This document shows, in pieces, positions 38,141 to 49,846 of a stretch of DNA of 64,000 bases. Within the stretch, counting starts at the first letter, position 1. Each line of letters begins with the position of its first letter. The DNA comes from Mesaphorura yosii (Eukaryota; Arthropoda; Collembola; Poduromorpha; Tullbergiidae), in contig WIXG01000234.1 of NCBI GenBank assembly GCA_009869945.1, forward strand, positions 1 to 64,000, read 5' to 3'. A program made the position numbers and the translations under genes. The notes beneath the pieces are model-generated. The model saw nothing but the letters and a program-made list of their open reading frames with translations. It made no database searches and had not been told where the DNA came from.

Positions 38141-40294
38141 ATGGCGGGGATCGCGGCTATGATGAGATCGAGGAAGGAGCGCCAACGGAGGCGGAACGAA
38201 GGCATCCCAGACGAAGCTGGCTTCGCTGAGGTAACCAATCAGCAGCTTTGATTCAGATCTTTCACATTTATGCGTCTTTCACTTGACGGTCAATTACTTG
38301 TGCCATACCACCTGTAATTACATTGCGGAATTGCAGTGTAATTGTATACTTAACTTGCAGCCATAACCAAACCTTTGTGTTAGTCCAATTCAATCAATTG
38401 TACCTGTGACATGGCGGCGGCCGTAGCATCGTTGTTGAAAATTAATGCCAAGATCCGGAAAAAGAAGTCTGAGCTCGATCCAAACGTTCTAGTTCCTCAT
38501 GTCTCCTACGTAGTTATCAAACCATTCCCTAGATATCCACCCAAATGGGTAATTCTTCGCATGACCTTCCTTCTAAACTTTTCTGGTGCTCTTGCTAGTG
38601 TTGGCATTGGGATTGACTGCTGGTATTCACGTAGTTGATTCTAGTGGGCAGTTTGCATCTCTGCTTGAAGTTCTTCTCTCAAAAGATTCCTGGTCTTGTG
38701 TGATTCAAGTCGTCATGCACGTCATTCTTAACTGATGTACATGGATCTAATGTTTTACTGTGATTGCTTGTACGCACTGAAAGGAATGATGTAGTCGGTC
38801 AAGTTCATTTATGCCAATTTTCTTAACACAACTTCCATTCATCTTCATTCAAGGCGTTTAGCAATTATTATCTCACTTATTTTTTTGCACTATGTAATTG
38901 GACTTGAAAAGAACTGCCTCCTTGAGAATTGCTACCTTGTCCGGAGCGAAATTAATTATAAGCATTGAGCATGTACGCATTAGCAATGCTCTCCAGTAAA
39001 TTAATCCATTGCCTGAATGTACTTGAAAAGGTGATCCCTGGAAAGGATGGAGCATCCGCGGCGGCGGCAGCTGGAGCACTTCTGAGTGGTAAAGGGGCTG
39101 CCAGCGACAAATCACCGTCTTCGCTGAAGAAACTTGGAACCGAGCCGCAGGTGGCCGCTATTTCGAAGAAGGGAGCGAAGATGCTGAAGGTGAAATCAAA
39201 CAAGAATTCGAGATGTTCTATGCTAATATTTCCAGTGACTAATTTGATTCTTATTAACATTGGCACAGCTGGAGGGTGAATCGATAGCAAAAACGAAGGA
39301 GCAAAGACTCGTTGAGCACATTTTGACTGAATCCTACACGCCGGTCTACATGGGATTTGTTTTCAGTGAGTATCAAACCGTCTTCATAAGTATTGATGTC
39401 TTGTTGCCACCTTGCACACCCTGTTTGATCTTCACAGTATCCATCGGCCTTGTGATCACGTTTGTTGGGTTAGGAGATAAAGGTACGGAGACGACACGTC
39501 ATGTAAATTTCTGTTCAGATGTACATTGCGCCTCAACTTTCTGATTTCATTCGCATTTTGCAGGCTTCCGAACGACCGAGCTACGGTTAATTGGTCCATC
39601 ACTTTGTTTCTTTGGGTTTGGCTGCATTCTGTACAAAATTTTACAGTGTCATTTTCCACGACTATTTGTCACTCCTTACTGGCTCAAGTAAGTGAGCAGG
39701 ATTTAGTTAACAAATGCGCAAATATGCAGCCATAAAAGCCGGACTCTAGTCAAGTGAGAATGACGATGCGACAATTCTGTTGCATTGCAGGAGGGCGAGG
39801 CTAGCAGACGAAAATGCGGACATCACAGTCGAACGTGGAATTGTAAAGAGCATTCATGTAAGCACTTCAGTAGTTAATACGTCGCCATCGTTATCGCCTA
39901 GAGTCATCCTCCAATCCGCACCGCCAGCCGTCAGACCAAAGTCGACAACAACAATTTCCACAATTCCAAATTACATTGGTAAGGGCCGAAAGGCAAAAGC
40001 TGTTTGTAATGTTTGCGAAAATGCTCGAAAATAGAAAAGCAATATAGTTCCAGCGATTCCACATAAGTTTACGCTTTAAAGTGCTTTTAAACTCGCAACA
40101 TTTTTAAAACTTTTACATTCCGTAAAAGTTAAAACTGGTGATTTTCTTTTGCAGAGGATTCATCAGACGACGATTTCGACAACGGGAGACGTACGTCGCC
40201 ACTGCCCCACCGACCTTTAGCTCATCATCAAAGCTACGACGACAAGAAAACTTCTGAAATTATTTTAGACCCCAAAATACTCGTCGAGCAATAA
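38141..40294 (+). CDS. Two-TM membrane protein, family unknown
   Basis: Exons read: 38141-38230, 39031-39189, 39269-39365, 39438-39482, 39564-39687, 39791-39978, 40155-40294; phases consistent, 280 residues. The N-terminus is basic (MRSRKERQRRRNEG), followed by an Ala/Gly/Lys-rich linker. Two hydrophobic helices are separated by a short loop: YMGFVF-ISIGLVITFVGL and RLIGPSLCFFGFGCILYKIL. The second matches a pattern (LR.IGPSL...G) seen in several small two-TM proteins. The long cytoplasmic tail is Ser/Thr/Pro-rich with an acidic EDSSDDDFDNG and ends KILVEQ. The first exon is the least certain: a different ATG exon at 38411 has the same donor phase. No family assignment. Both termini are probably cytosolic. 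Confidence 0.65.
38411..38542 (+). other. Possible alternative first exon of the two-TM gene
   Basis: ATG followed by AAAVASLLKINAKIRKKKSE; the frame is open to possible phase-0 donors (GTAGTT or GTAATT). Either would join in frame to the exon at 39031. The stretch could instead be a separate short gene, since the frame runs on to 38638. Confidence 0.3.
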
Positions 40295-40925
40295 GCAATT
40301 TAAGCAATACGCAATACTTGTTACTGTTACGCTTTCAAAAATTGTTACATTGTTGCTAAACTTGCGCCTTGTCCTGTAGAATTGGAAATACTCAACTGCA
40401 ACTGCGCTTTCCATTCACATTTGAAGCCTGTTTAAAATGTTACTTGTCAGTTAATTATGATGATGGCTTTCAGCAACCCGATGGCTTAAAAGAAACGAAG
40501 TACCTGGGAGCTGCGCTGCGCTTGAGTAAACTACAGCAATAATAGCAATAAAATAGCAAATAATAGCCACTGACCAGAGAAGTATTTTTGCAGATTGCAG
40601 ACGCTCATGCCGTATTCTAGTCGTACAAGCGAATTTAAGGCTAATGCTCATGCAATTACTGTGTACTAATTAGTGATGTGCATGGCATGTTGCGCGCTCC
40701 AACTCTCAGAGCAATAATACTAAAAATTCTAACAGTAAACCAAAATGATAGTGTGCCCTGATTGCGTGTTTAGTGGACATCTTTCGCGTGTGTGCCCCGT
40801 TGCCCATTTTCTGTACAACGCGGCTTTGTCTGGCGACAGTCGTGAGCAGAAAAATACAAAAAGTACTCGCAATTCGTAAAAAGTAAAGGGAAGGTCGAGG
40901 AATTGAGTGCAAGTTCGAAGGAAAC

Positions 40926-41264
40926 ATGCATCAAAATCAGGAGCAAGAAATGACAACGAAGGATTTGTTGCCATACTTCTCGTACTCGCAAGCCGATGAC
41001 CCGAGCAGCAGCAGTGACTTGGACGCGTTCCGCAACGCAAGGCCCTGGTTCTTAAACGTACCCGGGAATCAATTTCTTGTCGACCACCTGAAATTGGCAC
41101 TGATAATCATCGTCCCACTCTTCCTGGCGTTTATCACGTTGTTGATCATATTCCCGACCGTATTTCAAGGCTCAATGCGAAAACGAAGAAGTTTCGACGA
41201 AAGGGCACCTGTTCAAAATGTCATCGCTGAGAGAGTAACGCAGAATTCTCGTTGGGATCAATAA
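40926..41264 (+). CDS. Small single-TM protein, single exon
   Basis: 112 residues from an ATG in reasonable context. The polar N-terminal region (residues 1-55) has a Ser/Asp run (DDPSSSSDLD) and an aromatic PWFLNVPG. One membrane helix follows (LALIIIVPLFLAFITLLIIF) and then a basic stop-transfer MRKRRSF. No cleavable signal peptide, so an N-out type III or N-in type II topology. AATAAA at 41310, 46 bases past the stop. Family not recognised. Confidence 0.6.
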   Translation: MHQNQEQEMTTKDLLPYFSYSQADDPSSSSDLDAFRNARPWFLNVPGNQFLVDHLKLALIIIVPLFLAFITLLIIFPTVFQGSMRKRRSFDERAPVQNVIAERVTQNSRWDQ

Positions 41265-41309
41265 ACGTGTACGTACGTGATACACCATTATGAAGGTGAT
41301 TAGTGACGT

Positions 41310-41315
41310 AATAAA
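41310..41315 (+). terminator. Polyadenylation signal AATAAA
   Basis: Follows the single-exon gene ending at 41264. Confidence 0.55.
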
Positions 41316-41742
41316 AAGCAAAGTGCAGTTCACATGAGTCTGACACGACTCGTTGGCACGCACACGTTGATTACAAAAGTCGTTATTTTTATTTGAAGGT
41401 TGTTGCATGTGGAATCAGAATGAGGCCTCATCTTGCAACAGTGGAAGATGTTGCTTTACTGTAAGACGGGCGGTAATCGAATGGAATCATGACTGACGAG
41501 ACGATTCTTGCTTAATGAATTCAAATAATATGTTTTTAATAGTTTCTGTAATAAACTTTTTATTAAAAGTTTCTAATAAGATCGGTCGTACATTGACAAT
41601 AAATAAATATAACGCTGAAATTTTCTCTAATACGATTTCATGTCCAAATCTAATCCAAGAAGACCGTGCACGCCGATTTGGTTTGTCACACTGTGAACAA
41701 AATTCAACCATAATTAGGGTTAATAGATTCGTACTGGATCTT

Positions 41743-42706
41743 TTAAGAATGTTCATGCTTACCAAAGGTTTCCTTCAAAATTCTCACCGGCGGCGCTCCG
41801 TCTTTGTTCGTACTGCTACCGGATCCGGATCCAGCTTCTACAATCTTTTCGTATGCAATTATTGTACCACTGACTTCACTTGTGCAAACTGGTTCTGGCG
41901 ATGCCGATGCGGCGGCTGCTGACTTGTTCTCAATGACGATATTCTTTGACTTCTTGGACAAAATATTTCCCTTTTTCTTTATTTTAGACTTGGTAAACCC
42001 GAATTTGCCTTGTTTATGCTTCTCGGCTTGCTGAACCTTGAGCTCGTTTATCACTTCGCTGTGCGGAGCCTTTTTTGGCACGCCAGGCTCGTTGCCCTCC
42101 ACGGACTCATGATCACTTCGTGTTTTCCTGATCAGAGCAGCCCGTTTCTTCTTTCGTGCCGAGTCCCTGAGGATCCAGATACTGACCATCACGATTATGA
42201 TTAACGTAATCCCCGCCATACCAGCGATGAGCGTTCCGAGCACGTAGGGGTTCTCCAGACCGGGGCCTGGAGGACTGAGACGAGGGTAGTTATCATTGAA
42301 CTGGGACGGCGAGGCAGGGTAGTACAATTGTCCGGCCTGCTGAGACACCGGCTACAAATAATTAAATTGGTATTTAATGGAGTTACTGAAAAGGCAGCAC
42401 CGAAGGAATATTTTACCCTGTATAGTCGACCGCTCCGTTGAGTGAAGGCATTGGCGGCGTTCTGTACATGACAAATTCTCACAGTTACAACGTTGGGAAA
42501 GCAGTTTGGCGCCCAGAGTTTAGAACTGTAGCAAAAGATTCGCTTACGTTTTGTTGGAAGATGCTATTCCTAGGATTTAAGCCAGAGTCCTGGTATCCTG
42601 ATGGTGGCTGCTGCTCCCGTTCTGATTGTTGCTGTGCGTTGTTGTTGCTGCTGTAATAGTACGGCTCACCACGGCCACGACTGTCGCGCGGAAATGAATT
42701 GGACAT
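41743..42706 (-). CDS. Single-TM protein with Gln/Pro-rich ectodomain and Lys-rich tail
   Basis: Exons 42706-42548, 42461-42417 and 42351-41743; 270 residues. No signal peptide. The N-terminal 115 residues are rich in Asn, Gln, Ser, Pro and Tyr. One helix (VLGTLIAGMAGITLIIIVMV, continuing SIWIL) is followed by RDSARKKKRAALIRK and a long Lys/Ser/Ala-rich cytoplasmic tail with a Gly/Ser repeat near the end. The last codons overlap a consensus donor (GTAAGC at about 41760), so a further 3' exon is possible; a minus-strand AATAAA at 41558-41563 supports an end here. It faces the gene at 40926, which has a similar plan (short disordered N-terminus, one TM, basic flank) but no clear sequence similarity. 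Confidence 0.6.
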
Positions 42707-44132
42707 TGTCCGTTTAGAAAATCTGTCGTTGAACTGGCTGAACACGTAGTTTTAGCACTTTGATAAAGAATTCGTTCCAGGCAGATTCGATCCGACTGAA
42801 CCAACCGGAAACCGGCTGAGTTTTGCCGATGAACAAATGAAAACACGAATCTCGTGAACGCAACCACGTTGCAAATGCGAAATAAGGAACTGGGAACTAG
42901 CCGCGACGCGACTTCGACGCAACGCGGGACGAACCGTGTTTAATGCACGACTGAATGACAATAAACTTCTGTTCACTGTTCAATGACCAGAAACAAGAGA
43001 CGGTGACAATTAAATCTCGTCCTTTTCTGAGAAGAAGGTGAACCACCACCACTTGGCCAAACAAACGATGGACTCAACTGCGACTGAAGCCCAACAAGTG
43101 TCCTTCCTTCTGACACTGAGGCTGCGTGCGTGTCTTCTTAACCCATTTATTTCGTAATAATTGTAACAGTGGGAAAAGACGGAATTATCACGAGGTCGTG
43201 CTTACGAGGTTCACATTTACTTTTTAAGAGTGCTGGCTGGAATAAACACAAACACGGCTAGTGCAACAATCAACAATGCAATACGCGATTGAGTACCAAC
43301 TGAAATCCATGCAGGCATGCATTGAGGAAACTCGATTCTAATTGTTATGCTCAGCAAAGGAGGGAAACCGAGAAGAAGGAAGAGGTGAACGAATTCAAGG
43401 CACTTGCATTGAATGCTGTACCTTGCTTGGGACCAGATTAATCACAACCTCAGCAAAAGCGATGTACTACGAGCAGGTGCGCTCGTAACTCGAACACTAA
43501 CAAGGACCAAGAAGAAGGTTGAAGTTTACAACAATGAGGTGCATTTATGTTGTAGTTTTCCTTATCGTACCATTGAACTTCTTCAGAGCAACCGTTTTCC
43601 TTATGATAGGCCATAAAAACGGAAGGCTGGAACCTAATTTTTCTGTGTAGCGCTCGGGCAAGGGCAAGACAATTAAGCTGAGTGGATACGTGAAGAGTCG
43701 GCCAGTCTGCCGTCATGGGCATCAAAATCGCATTAAACATTGGCGGACGGCGGACGACATCCTAGGCTGGCCGAGCTACTTTTTTTAGTTCACTTATTGC
43801 CACTTACTACGGCACAACGTGTCTAATTTTAAAAAGAAATTCGAAGAAAGGTAAATGGAATTGATTAAACTCAAGTGACCCTTCCCCATTGTTCTGCTTC
43901 AAAATTCAAAGGTCCCAGGCAGCCGGGCACTCTTCACTTTTTAATGGTTGAGTGAGTTTCAATAAAAATAAACCAGGCCAGTGCCAGTGCCCCAACTGTC
44001 TCCTAAAATATATTTTTATCTGTTTGAATGTGACTATCAGCCACTTGCTCCTTTCTTTGTCTTGATTTTCTTTACTTCTCGTAATCTTCTGATTTTATGT
44101 CCTGTGCCGTAAAGCAATAAGCAGGCATTGGT
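42707..44132. other. Intergenic, nothing identified
   Basis: Presumed 5' region of the minus-strand gene at 42706 and 3' region of the Kunitz gene. Open frames at 43413-43740 lack supporting features. Confidence 0.4.
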
Positions 44133-44824
44133 CTACAATTCAATGTGTTCCATGCTTCGATTTAGAAATGCGAGATTCTGAGTTTCATTGGCTAACCCAA
44201 GAAGCCCGCATCTCAGCAAGCACTCGAGTTCCGAATTGAATCTGTTGTCATTTCCTCCACAGCCGCCATATTGAAACGTATTGCAAGCTCCTGCCATACT
44301 GTCGTACTTCCACAGCACAAATTGGGCTCCGCAGGGCCCGGGCTCCGGCTTCTGGTGGCAAATGGCTACATAACATAATCATAAATAGTAGGCACTCAAG
44401 CTTCCATTGTTGGATGTCCACTTACAGAATCTTTTCTCCAATTCACGTATTGTACATTTTGACATCATCCGCACCGGCTCACAAATGCCGCAATTTGTTG
44501 TGCAGCCGGAGATTGAATTGAAGCGTTGCTGCAGGAAGCGCATGCAAATGTTGTCAACTGTGACTTCTTCGTCCGGCAGCCATTGCGCTTGCATGCACAA
44601 GCGAGTGTTGGGGTCCAGCCTGCACTTCACTGATTAAAATACGGTGCATTGGAAAATACGCAAAAAACGACTCATTTGGAAATAAAATCCGCACATCTCT
44701 TACTTGGACATGTTCCTCGCTCGAAATTGCGCTTGGATACTTTTCTAGTGTAGCCGTTCAATATTGCGCACCATGAAATTATGAGAACACAGATAATTAC
44801 GACAGATTTTTTGGTACTGTCCAT
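44133..44824 (-). CDS. Secreted Kunitz/BPTI-domain protein
   Basis: Exons 44824-44704, 44629-44426 and 44365-44133; 185 residues. The N-terminal hydrophobic segment (VVIICVLIISWCAIL) is a signal peptide. Exon 2 encodes a Cys-rich segment that does not fit the Kunitz spacing. Exon 3 carries one complete Kunitz domain: cysteines at residues 111, 120, 136, 144, 157 and 161 give the exact canonical spacing 8-15-7-12-3, with FQYGGCGGNDNRF. The residue after the second Cys, the P1 contact of trypsin inhibitors (normally Lys or Arg), is Gly, so classic trypsin inhibition is unlikely. A 23-residue tail follows. Each domain sits in its own exon with phase-1 boundaries, as usual for shuffled Kunitz units. 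Confidence 0.85.
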
Positions 44825-46567
44825 TCCAACTTCCAGCTGTCAATGATGGCGATGGCGAAAGCGTAGTGCATCGTAATTTTCATTCATTTTTCGTAAACTT
44901 TCCGATCGCAGCGGTGTGTCTCATAACACAAGTGCGAGTTATGTTTTGCGCCTTAATTAATGCGCTCGATTATATTAGCATATTCAATCACAATAATTGA
45001 GAGCATTCTTACGAAAACATTTTTCGAATCTGCTGAAATCAACTCAAAACATTGTCATGATTCTGAAGATTTTCTTTGTTGCACTACTGCGTTGGGTTGA
45101 GTCCTCGTGGTCGTGCAAAATCGGCATCAGCAATACCTTCTGTTTCACAGCGCAGCAGTAGTGAGATTATGCAATAACTCGAGTCTGCAGTTGAACAAGT
45201 GAGGAACTCTGAAGGACAATGGGACACTGGTTGGGCTAGCTAAATATGTGTTTCCAGAGTGTTCTTTCTGAGCCCAGAGGAGTTGAGCACTACTTTCTTG
45301 TCCTATGTAGTTGCTGGGTGGATGCAAGCTCATGCTGTACTGTGCTCGGAATCCTACTTTTATGAATTCGCACACGTTGGTAGCCTACCATTGGTTCTCG
45401 CTGCTGTGTTCATGTTTGTAAACATTTTGAACTATTGCACGTACAAACTGTACTGCGGGCTCGGCTCGAATCAACTGCGTACATTGTGCAGTTACTTAAA
45501 CTTTTACAGCACTTACATTTAATACCGACGCGACGACGAGACATCATTAATCTTCGAGACGAGAACTTCAAGCAAATTCAACTGAAACGGTGCATCCGAT
45601 TCCGGTGGTGTTAGCAAGATTATCTTCCAGGGAGCATCACTCTATTTAATCATCGACAAGCAAGCACCAAGTAAGATTTTGTTCTGTAGACGATACATTT
45701 TAATTCGGTTTTGTATTGCCAATTGCGGCTGGAACGATCCCTGCCACGGCGCACCCTCAACCTCAATGGTGCTGCTGGGACTCAGAAATCAGGATCCATT
45801 CATAAAAATAGAGGTGCGCCATTTCAGAGGCGTTTTGTCACGCAGGGCAGTTATGCGCGTTCAATTTGGCGTGACCTGCTGTTTTTGTCTTTCAGAATGT
45901 CGGCCTCGTCCCGTAGCCAGCACGAAAAGTCTAGTCCCGTAGCCGTCGCCAAGGCCGAGCTGTGCGAGTTAAAAATAACATTACTAAAGATAACAGAAAT
46001 TTTATAATCTCACGTTGATACTGCCGGATGCCGGTATCATCAGCTATTGATTTGTGCATGCGCTTCCTTATTTATGCGCCGCTAGCTGAGAAGCAAGATT
46101 AAAAGTTCAAAAGGTCAACATAAACATGTGGCGAATACTGTGTGGATGCCGCCGAGCCGCTGCGTTGCGCTCCACTGAAGTTTACTGAGATTTGAAAAGT
46201 AAATGACAAAGGACAAATGCATCCTGTTTCTCTGGATAAACTTGTGTTGTGTCCGGTCACTGTTTCTTGCAACTAAATTTCAATTGCTGTCTGTACTAAT
46301 GGGCCACCGGGCCTTATCGCAAAACATTTCATTCGAAAATATAAACGGCTTCGCGTTTGCGGGCGAGCGTGGTTTCTTTGTATCTTAATTGCAACCACAA
46401 TTCACAAGCAATAGATCGCATTTTCCGGTTGTGCTCTTGCACTTGGCAAGTTAGCTCATCTAATTCAGTGCAAGTACGCAGTTACGCAAGCTTTTGTGGC
46501 TTCATTCTCAATTTCGACAACTGTTTTCTATTTCTTGATATTGCAGGTCCGTTGAAATTGTTTCGGT
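44825..46567. other. Divergent upstream region of Kunitz gene and kintoun
   Basis: 1.7 kb with no convincing exon. Small frames at 45259 and 45711 look random. Holds both promoters by position. Confidence 0.4.
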
Positions 46568-48834
46568 ATGAGCGATCAAACTGAAAAGAATACTAAACAA
46601 ATCAAAACTGCTGAAAACAATGGAATAAACGTACACGCAATTGACCCCACCCAACTCCTCAGTAATATTTATCCTGATGGTACACAACAAGATGAAGACT
46701 TCCAAATCACGCGTGGGGAATTGGAGCAGCTTCAAGACGCTCTCAAAAAGAATGAATTTTGCAAATTGCTAACCAATTATGTGGAAGAAATTCGGGTATG
46801 CTGTGAGCAATGCCATTTATTCTGGCAAGCACTACATTAACATGATTATGAGAAATGCTTATGAATTCAGGATCCAGCCAACCAGCTGAAATTTCAATCG
46901 GAATTACGCGAGCTTGAGAAACAGCGTGGCAACACCGTCCATTTCCTGAACCCTGTCGGCGGTTACGTATTAAAGACAAGTATTAACGGGAAGAAGAAAT
47001 GTTTCATCAACATGTGTTCAAACTCACTAATCAAGAAGCCAACGTTCACCAGTGCAACACAGGACAACCAGTACGATGAACCTCGTCATATTGCATATTA
47101 GAAGAAAGTCGAACTGTCGATAATAATAATGTTGCTTAATGCTTTGCAGAGTTGGGCAAGTTTGGTCGATTCCTCATTCGCCGAGTATAGCACGTGAAGA
47201 CGTCGACAAGGCTGGAGTTGCATGCTGTGTTTACGACGTCGTCTTCAATCCCGAGGCCTTGAAGCTTGCCAAGCAAAACTTCAACTTGAAATTGAAACTC
47301 GAGGAAACCGCCATCGAAACCATCGAGAAATCTTTTAATGTGAAGCTCGACAAGAATAATATTCGGAGACCCAAGCAAAAGTAAAGAAACCTTGAACCTT
47401 CATTCATTTCATCACCTCAAAAGTGCTTTCTAACTTGACGCTAAATGATTTCAGGTACAAGGGCATGAAAAATGCGACCATGATCAAGTACAAAGTTGGC
47501 GAACCGGTTCCGGATATGATTGATGCAGAGCAGCTGAATAAGGAAATCCCACCGCAAAAAGACACTGAGAATGTGAGTCAGAAACAGAATCCGCCGAAGA
47601 AAAGCGGAAAAAAATTGTCAACCGAAAAAGGAGCCTCAAAATCGGAACCCACACTCAAGGAAACGACAAATGTCGTCAGCACTGCCGAAAACGATCTCAA
47701 ACCGGAAAGCAAAACTGCTGAGAATGGTCAATTGCACGAGAAAAATAAGCCCAAGGTCTGAAAACATCTCGTGGCAAATGAATGAATGACGTTCGCGTAC
47801 TAATAAACTTAATTTTAATTGTTCATTCACAGAAGCCTTCAATAGCGGCCGCTGCGGATAAGAAAGAATGGACTGAACCACACTATTCTTTGAAATTCCG
47901 AAATCACATAAACATTCAGGATTTCTGCTTGGATACACAAAGAGCAGGCCGACACGTGAAGCCAATTCCAGAAGAAATAATCTTAACTGTCGACCTGCCG
48001 TTGTTACGAGACACAAGCAATCTGGACGCAGACGTTCTTGAAGGCGGTTGGGATTTCGAACTTGAGTCAAAGGGCAAGATTCTTTACAAGCTTCAGCTGA
48101 AGTTGCCATTTCAAGTGTATCACACGGGATCAAAAGCAACTTTCGATAAAGACACGAGGAAACTGACGATAACAATGAAGACAATATCAAAACCGGCGAA
48201 AGAGGTTCACATCGTCAATCCACAGATTTCGAGCATTGTGACAGCGGAATCGGAAGATGGCCAAGATGGATCCGGTGACAGCGGTGTTGAGTTGCTCGAG
48301 ACGAAGCCACCGAAGATTGAAATGCTCGAAACTGAGGCGGGCGAAGAAGGGCGGCACTCGAAAGGAATCGACGTTGTGCATCCGCGCTCACTGCTGAACA
48401 AACTTACTTCGATTGACTCGGTTGGCTCTGGCTGCTCATTTGAATTGTCGCGGTCGTCTTCGTACGCTGAGTACGACACTGAAGATTCGGCTATGACCAA
48501 TTTCGGGTCGCCCAGCGTGAAGAAAACAGTTCGCTTCAGCGACGAGGTTCAGCGTCAAGTTTATCGGAGCAACTCGTCAATTCTTGGACAGCGCAAGAAG
48601 AATCAACGCAAGGCGAAAAACAAGAGGAAGGCACGCGAGAGATTGAACTCTGGGGAGTCGGTCTCTTCGTTGTCGGTTGACGAAGAGGAAGACGTCTTTG
48701 GAATCGGAGGGAACAAGACACGAGAGAGATTCAATTCTGGTGGCTCAATTTCTTCGATTGACGAAGAACTACTTGCGGGTGTGTACGAGAAAGAAGGCGA
48801 GGATCCGCTGCGTGAGGGGAAAGACGAGTATTAG
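46568..48834 (+). CDS. DNAAF2: Protein kintoun, dynein axonemal assembly factor 2
   Basis: Cytoplasmic co-chaperone that preassembles outer and inner dynein arms of motile cilia and flagella with Hsp70/Hsp90. Exons: 46568-46795, 46871-47070, 47150-47380, 47455-47755, 47833-48834; 653 residues. The PIH1 domain is clear: an N-terminal helix (LKKNEFCKLLTNYVEEIRDP), GYVLKTSINGKKKCFINMCS, VWSIPHS, YDVVFNPEALKLAK and KSFNVKLDKNN. A Lys/Glu/Pro linker follows, then a CS-like beta-rich region (PHYSLKFRNHINIQDFC, EEIILTVDLPLLRDTSNLD, YKLQLKLPFQVYHTGSKATF) as in kintoun. The C-terminus is disordered with KKTVRFSDEVQ and two similar Arg/Phe-Asn-Ser-Gly repeats (RERLNSGESVSSLS; RERFNSGGSISSID). The donor of exon 4 is the weak GTCTGA; reading through would stop after one residue. 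Confidence 0.92.
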
Positions 48835-49846
48835 GAAGAGGGTGTAATCTGTGATAACACAAATCATGAAAATGAACCACAAATAGACTGCACGTTTGTG
48901 TATATGAACATTAGAACATGTGAACTGTTGCTGTATGTAGAATGTGATTATTAGGATAACCGGTGAAATGAATTACCTTTTATCATTGAAATAAGAAATC
49001 GAACGTAGTCCACATTTGAGCTGTATCGATGAAATCTAATCATTGTCATTACCTCGACAGTCGAAATCGGAATCGCGTTAAAAATTGGTACTAAATTAGT
49101 TCCTTTCGGCGAGGATTCGTACATGTAGTTTGTGGTAAAAACGTAGATGGTAGATTTAGCGGAAATAACAGCGCAGGGTTTTGAATATGAATGCAATTCA
49201 AATAAAATATTTATAAATGTTTATAGTTTCGTTGTCTTTTCAAGAAATTATAAATAAAAAGTGGAAAAGCTGTAAAAATTGTCCCAATTTTATTGACAAT
49301 CATTTTCATTATCAAAATTGGTTGTCTGTGTCGCGCGTCAGTCTTGTCATCGTTCGTTGTTCGTACGTTTGTCCACGTGTCCACATATTGCAATTTTTAC
49401 CAGTGGCGTCGTAATTGTAGGCCTGTCATGTTTTTGTGTAGCAAATCACTTCGCGGATTGTCATTGTCTTGTCAAGTGCTTGTCAGTCGATTTAGGAGTG
49501 AGCAATTTGATTAACGTCAATGGAAGAACTTAAAAGCAAAATGTTGGTCAACTGTTGAGTCTAGTCAGGGTGAATCATGATCACATTTTTTCACAATGCC
49601 GCACGACACGCGAGGCACGCGCTGCACTTTAAATTCTAGGTCGCCTAATCTCATTTTAATTTATCCTATGCACAGTAACTCTGAGTTGAGTTCTTATCAC
49701 TTTTATCGCTAATTTTTGTGTCCTACAATTTTACTACTCCAACTTGACATTGGACGAGTAGACGATGAAACCTGCATTGCAAAATAGTAAAACACAAAAC
49801 TTTATCTATTGTTAAAATGGAACGAGAAGAATTATCTTGTCTAACT
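48835..49846. other. Convergent 3' region, nothing else identified
   Basis: Between kintoun (+) and the Gly/His-rich gene (-). AT-rich; contains several AATAAA-like hexamers on both strands (for example 49200-49206). No coding evidence. Confidence 0.4.

Noticed and set aside
45259-46007. Frames of 87-98 codons upstream of kintoun
   Set aside because: No start context, domain or junction; composition looks random.
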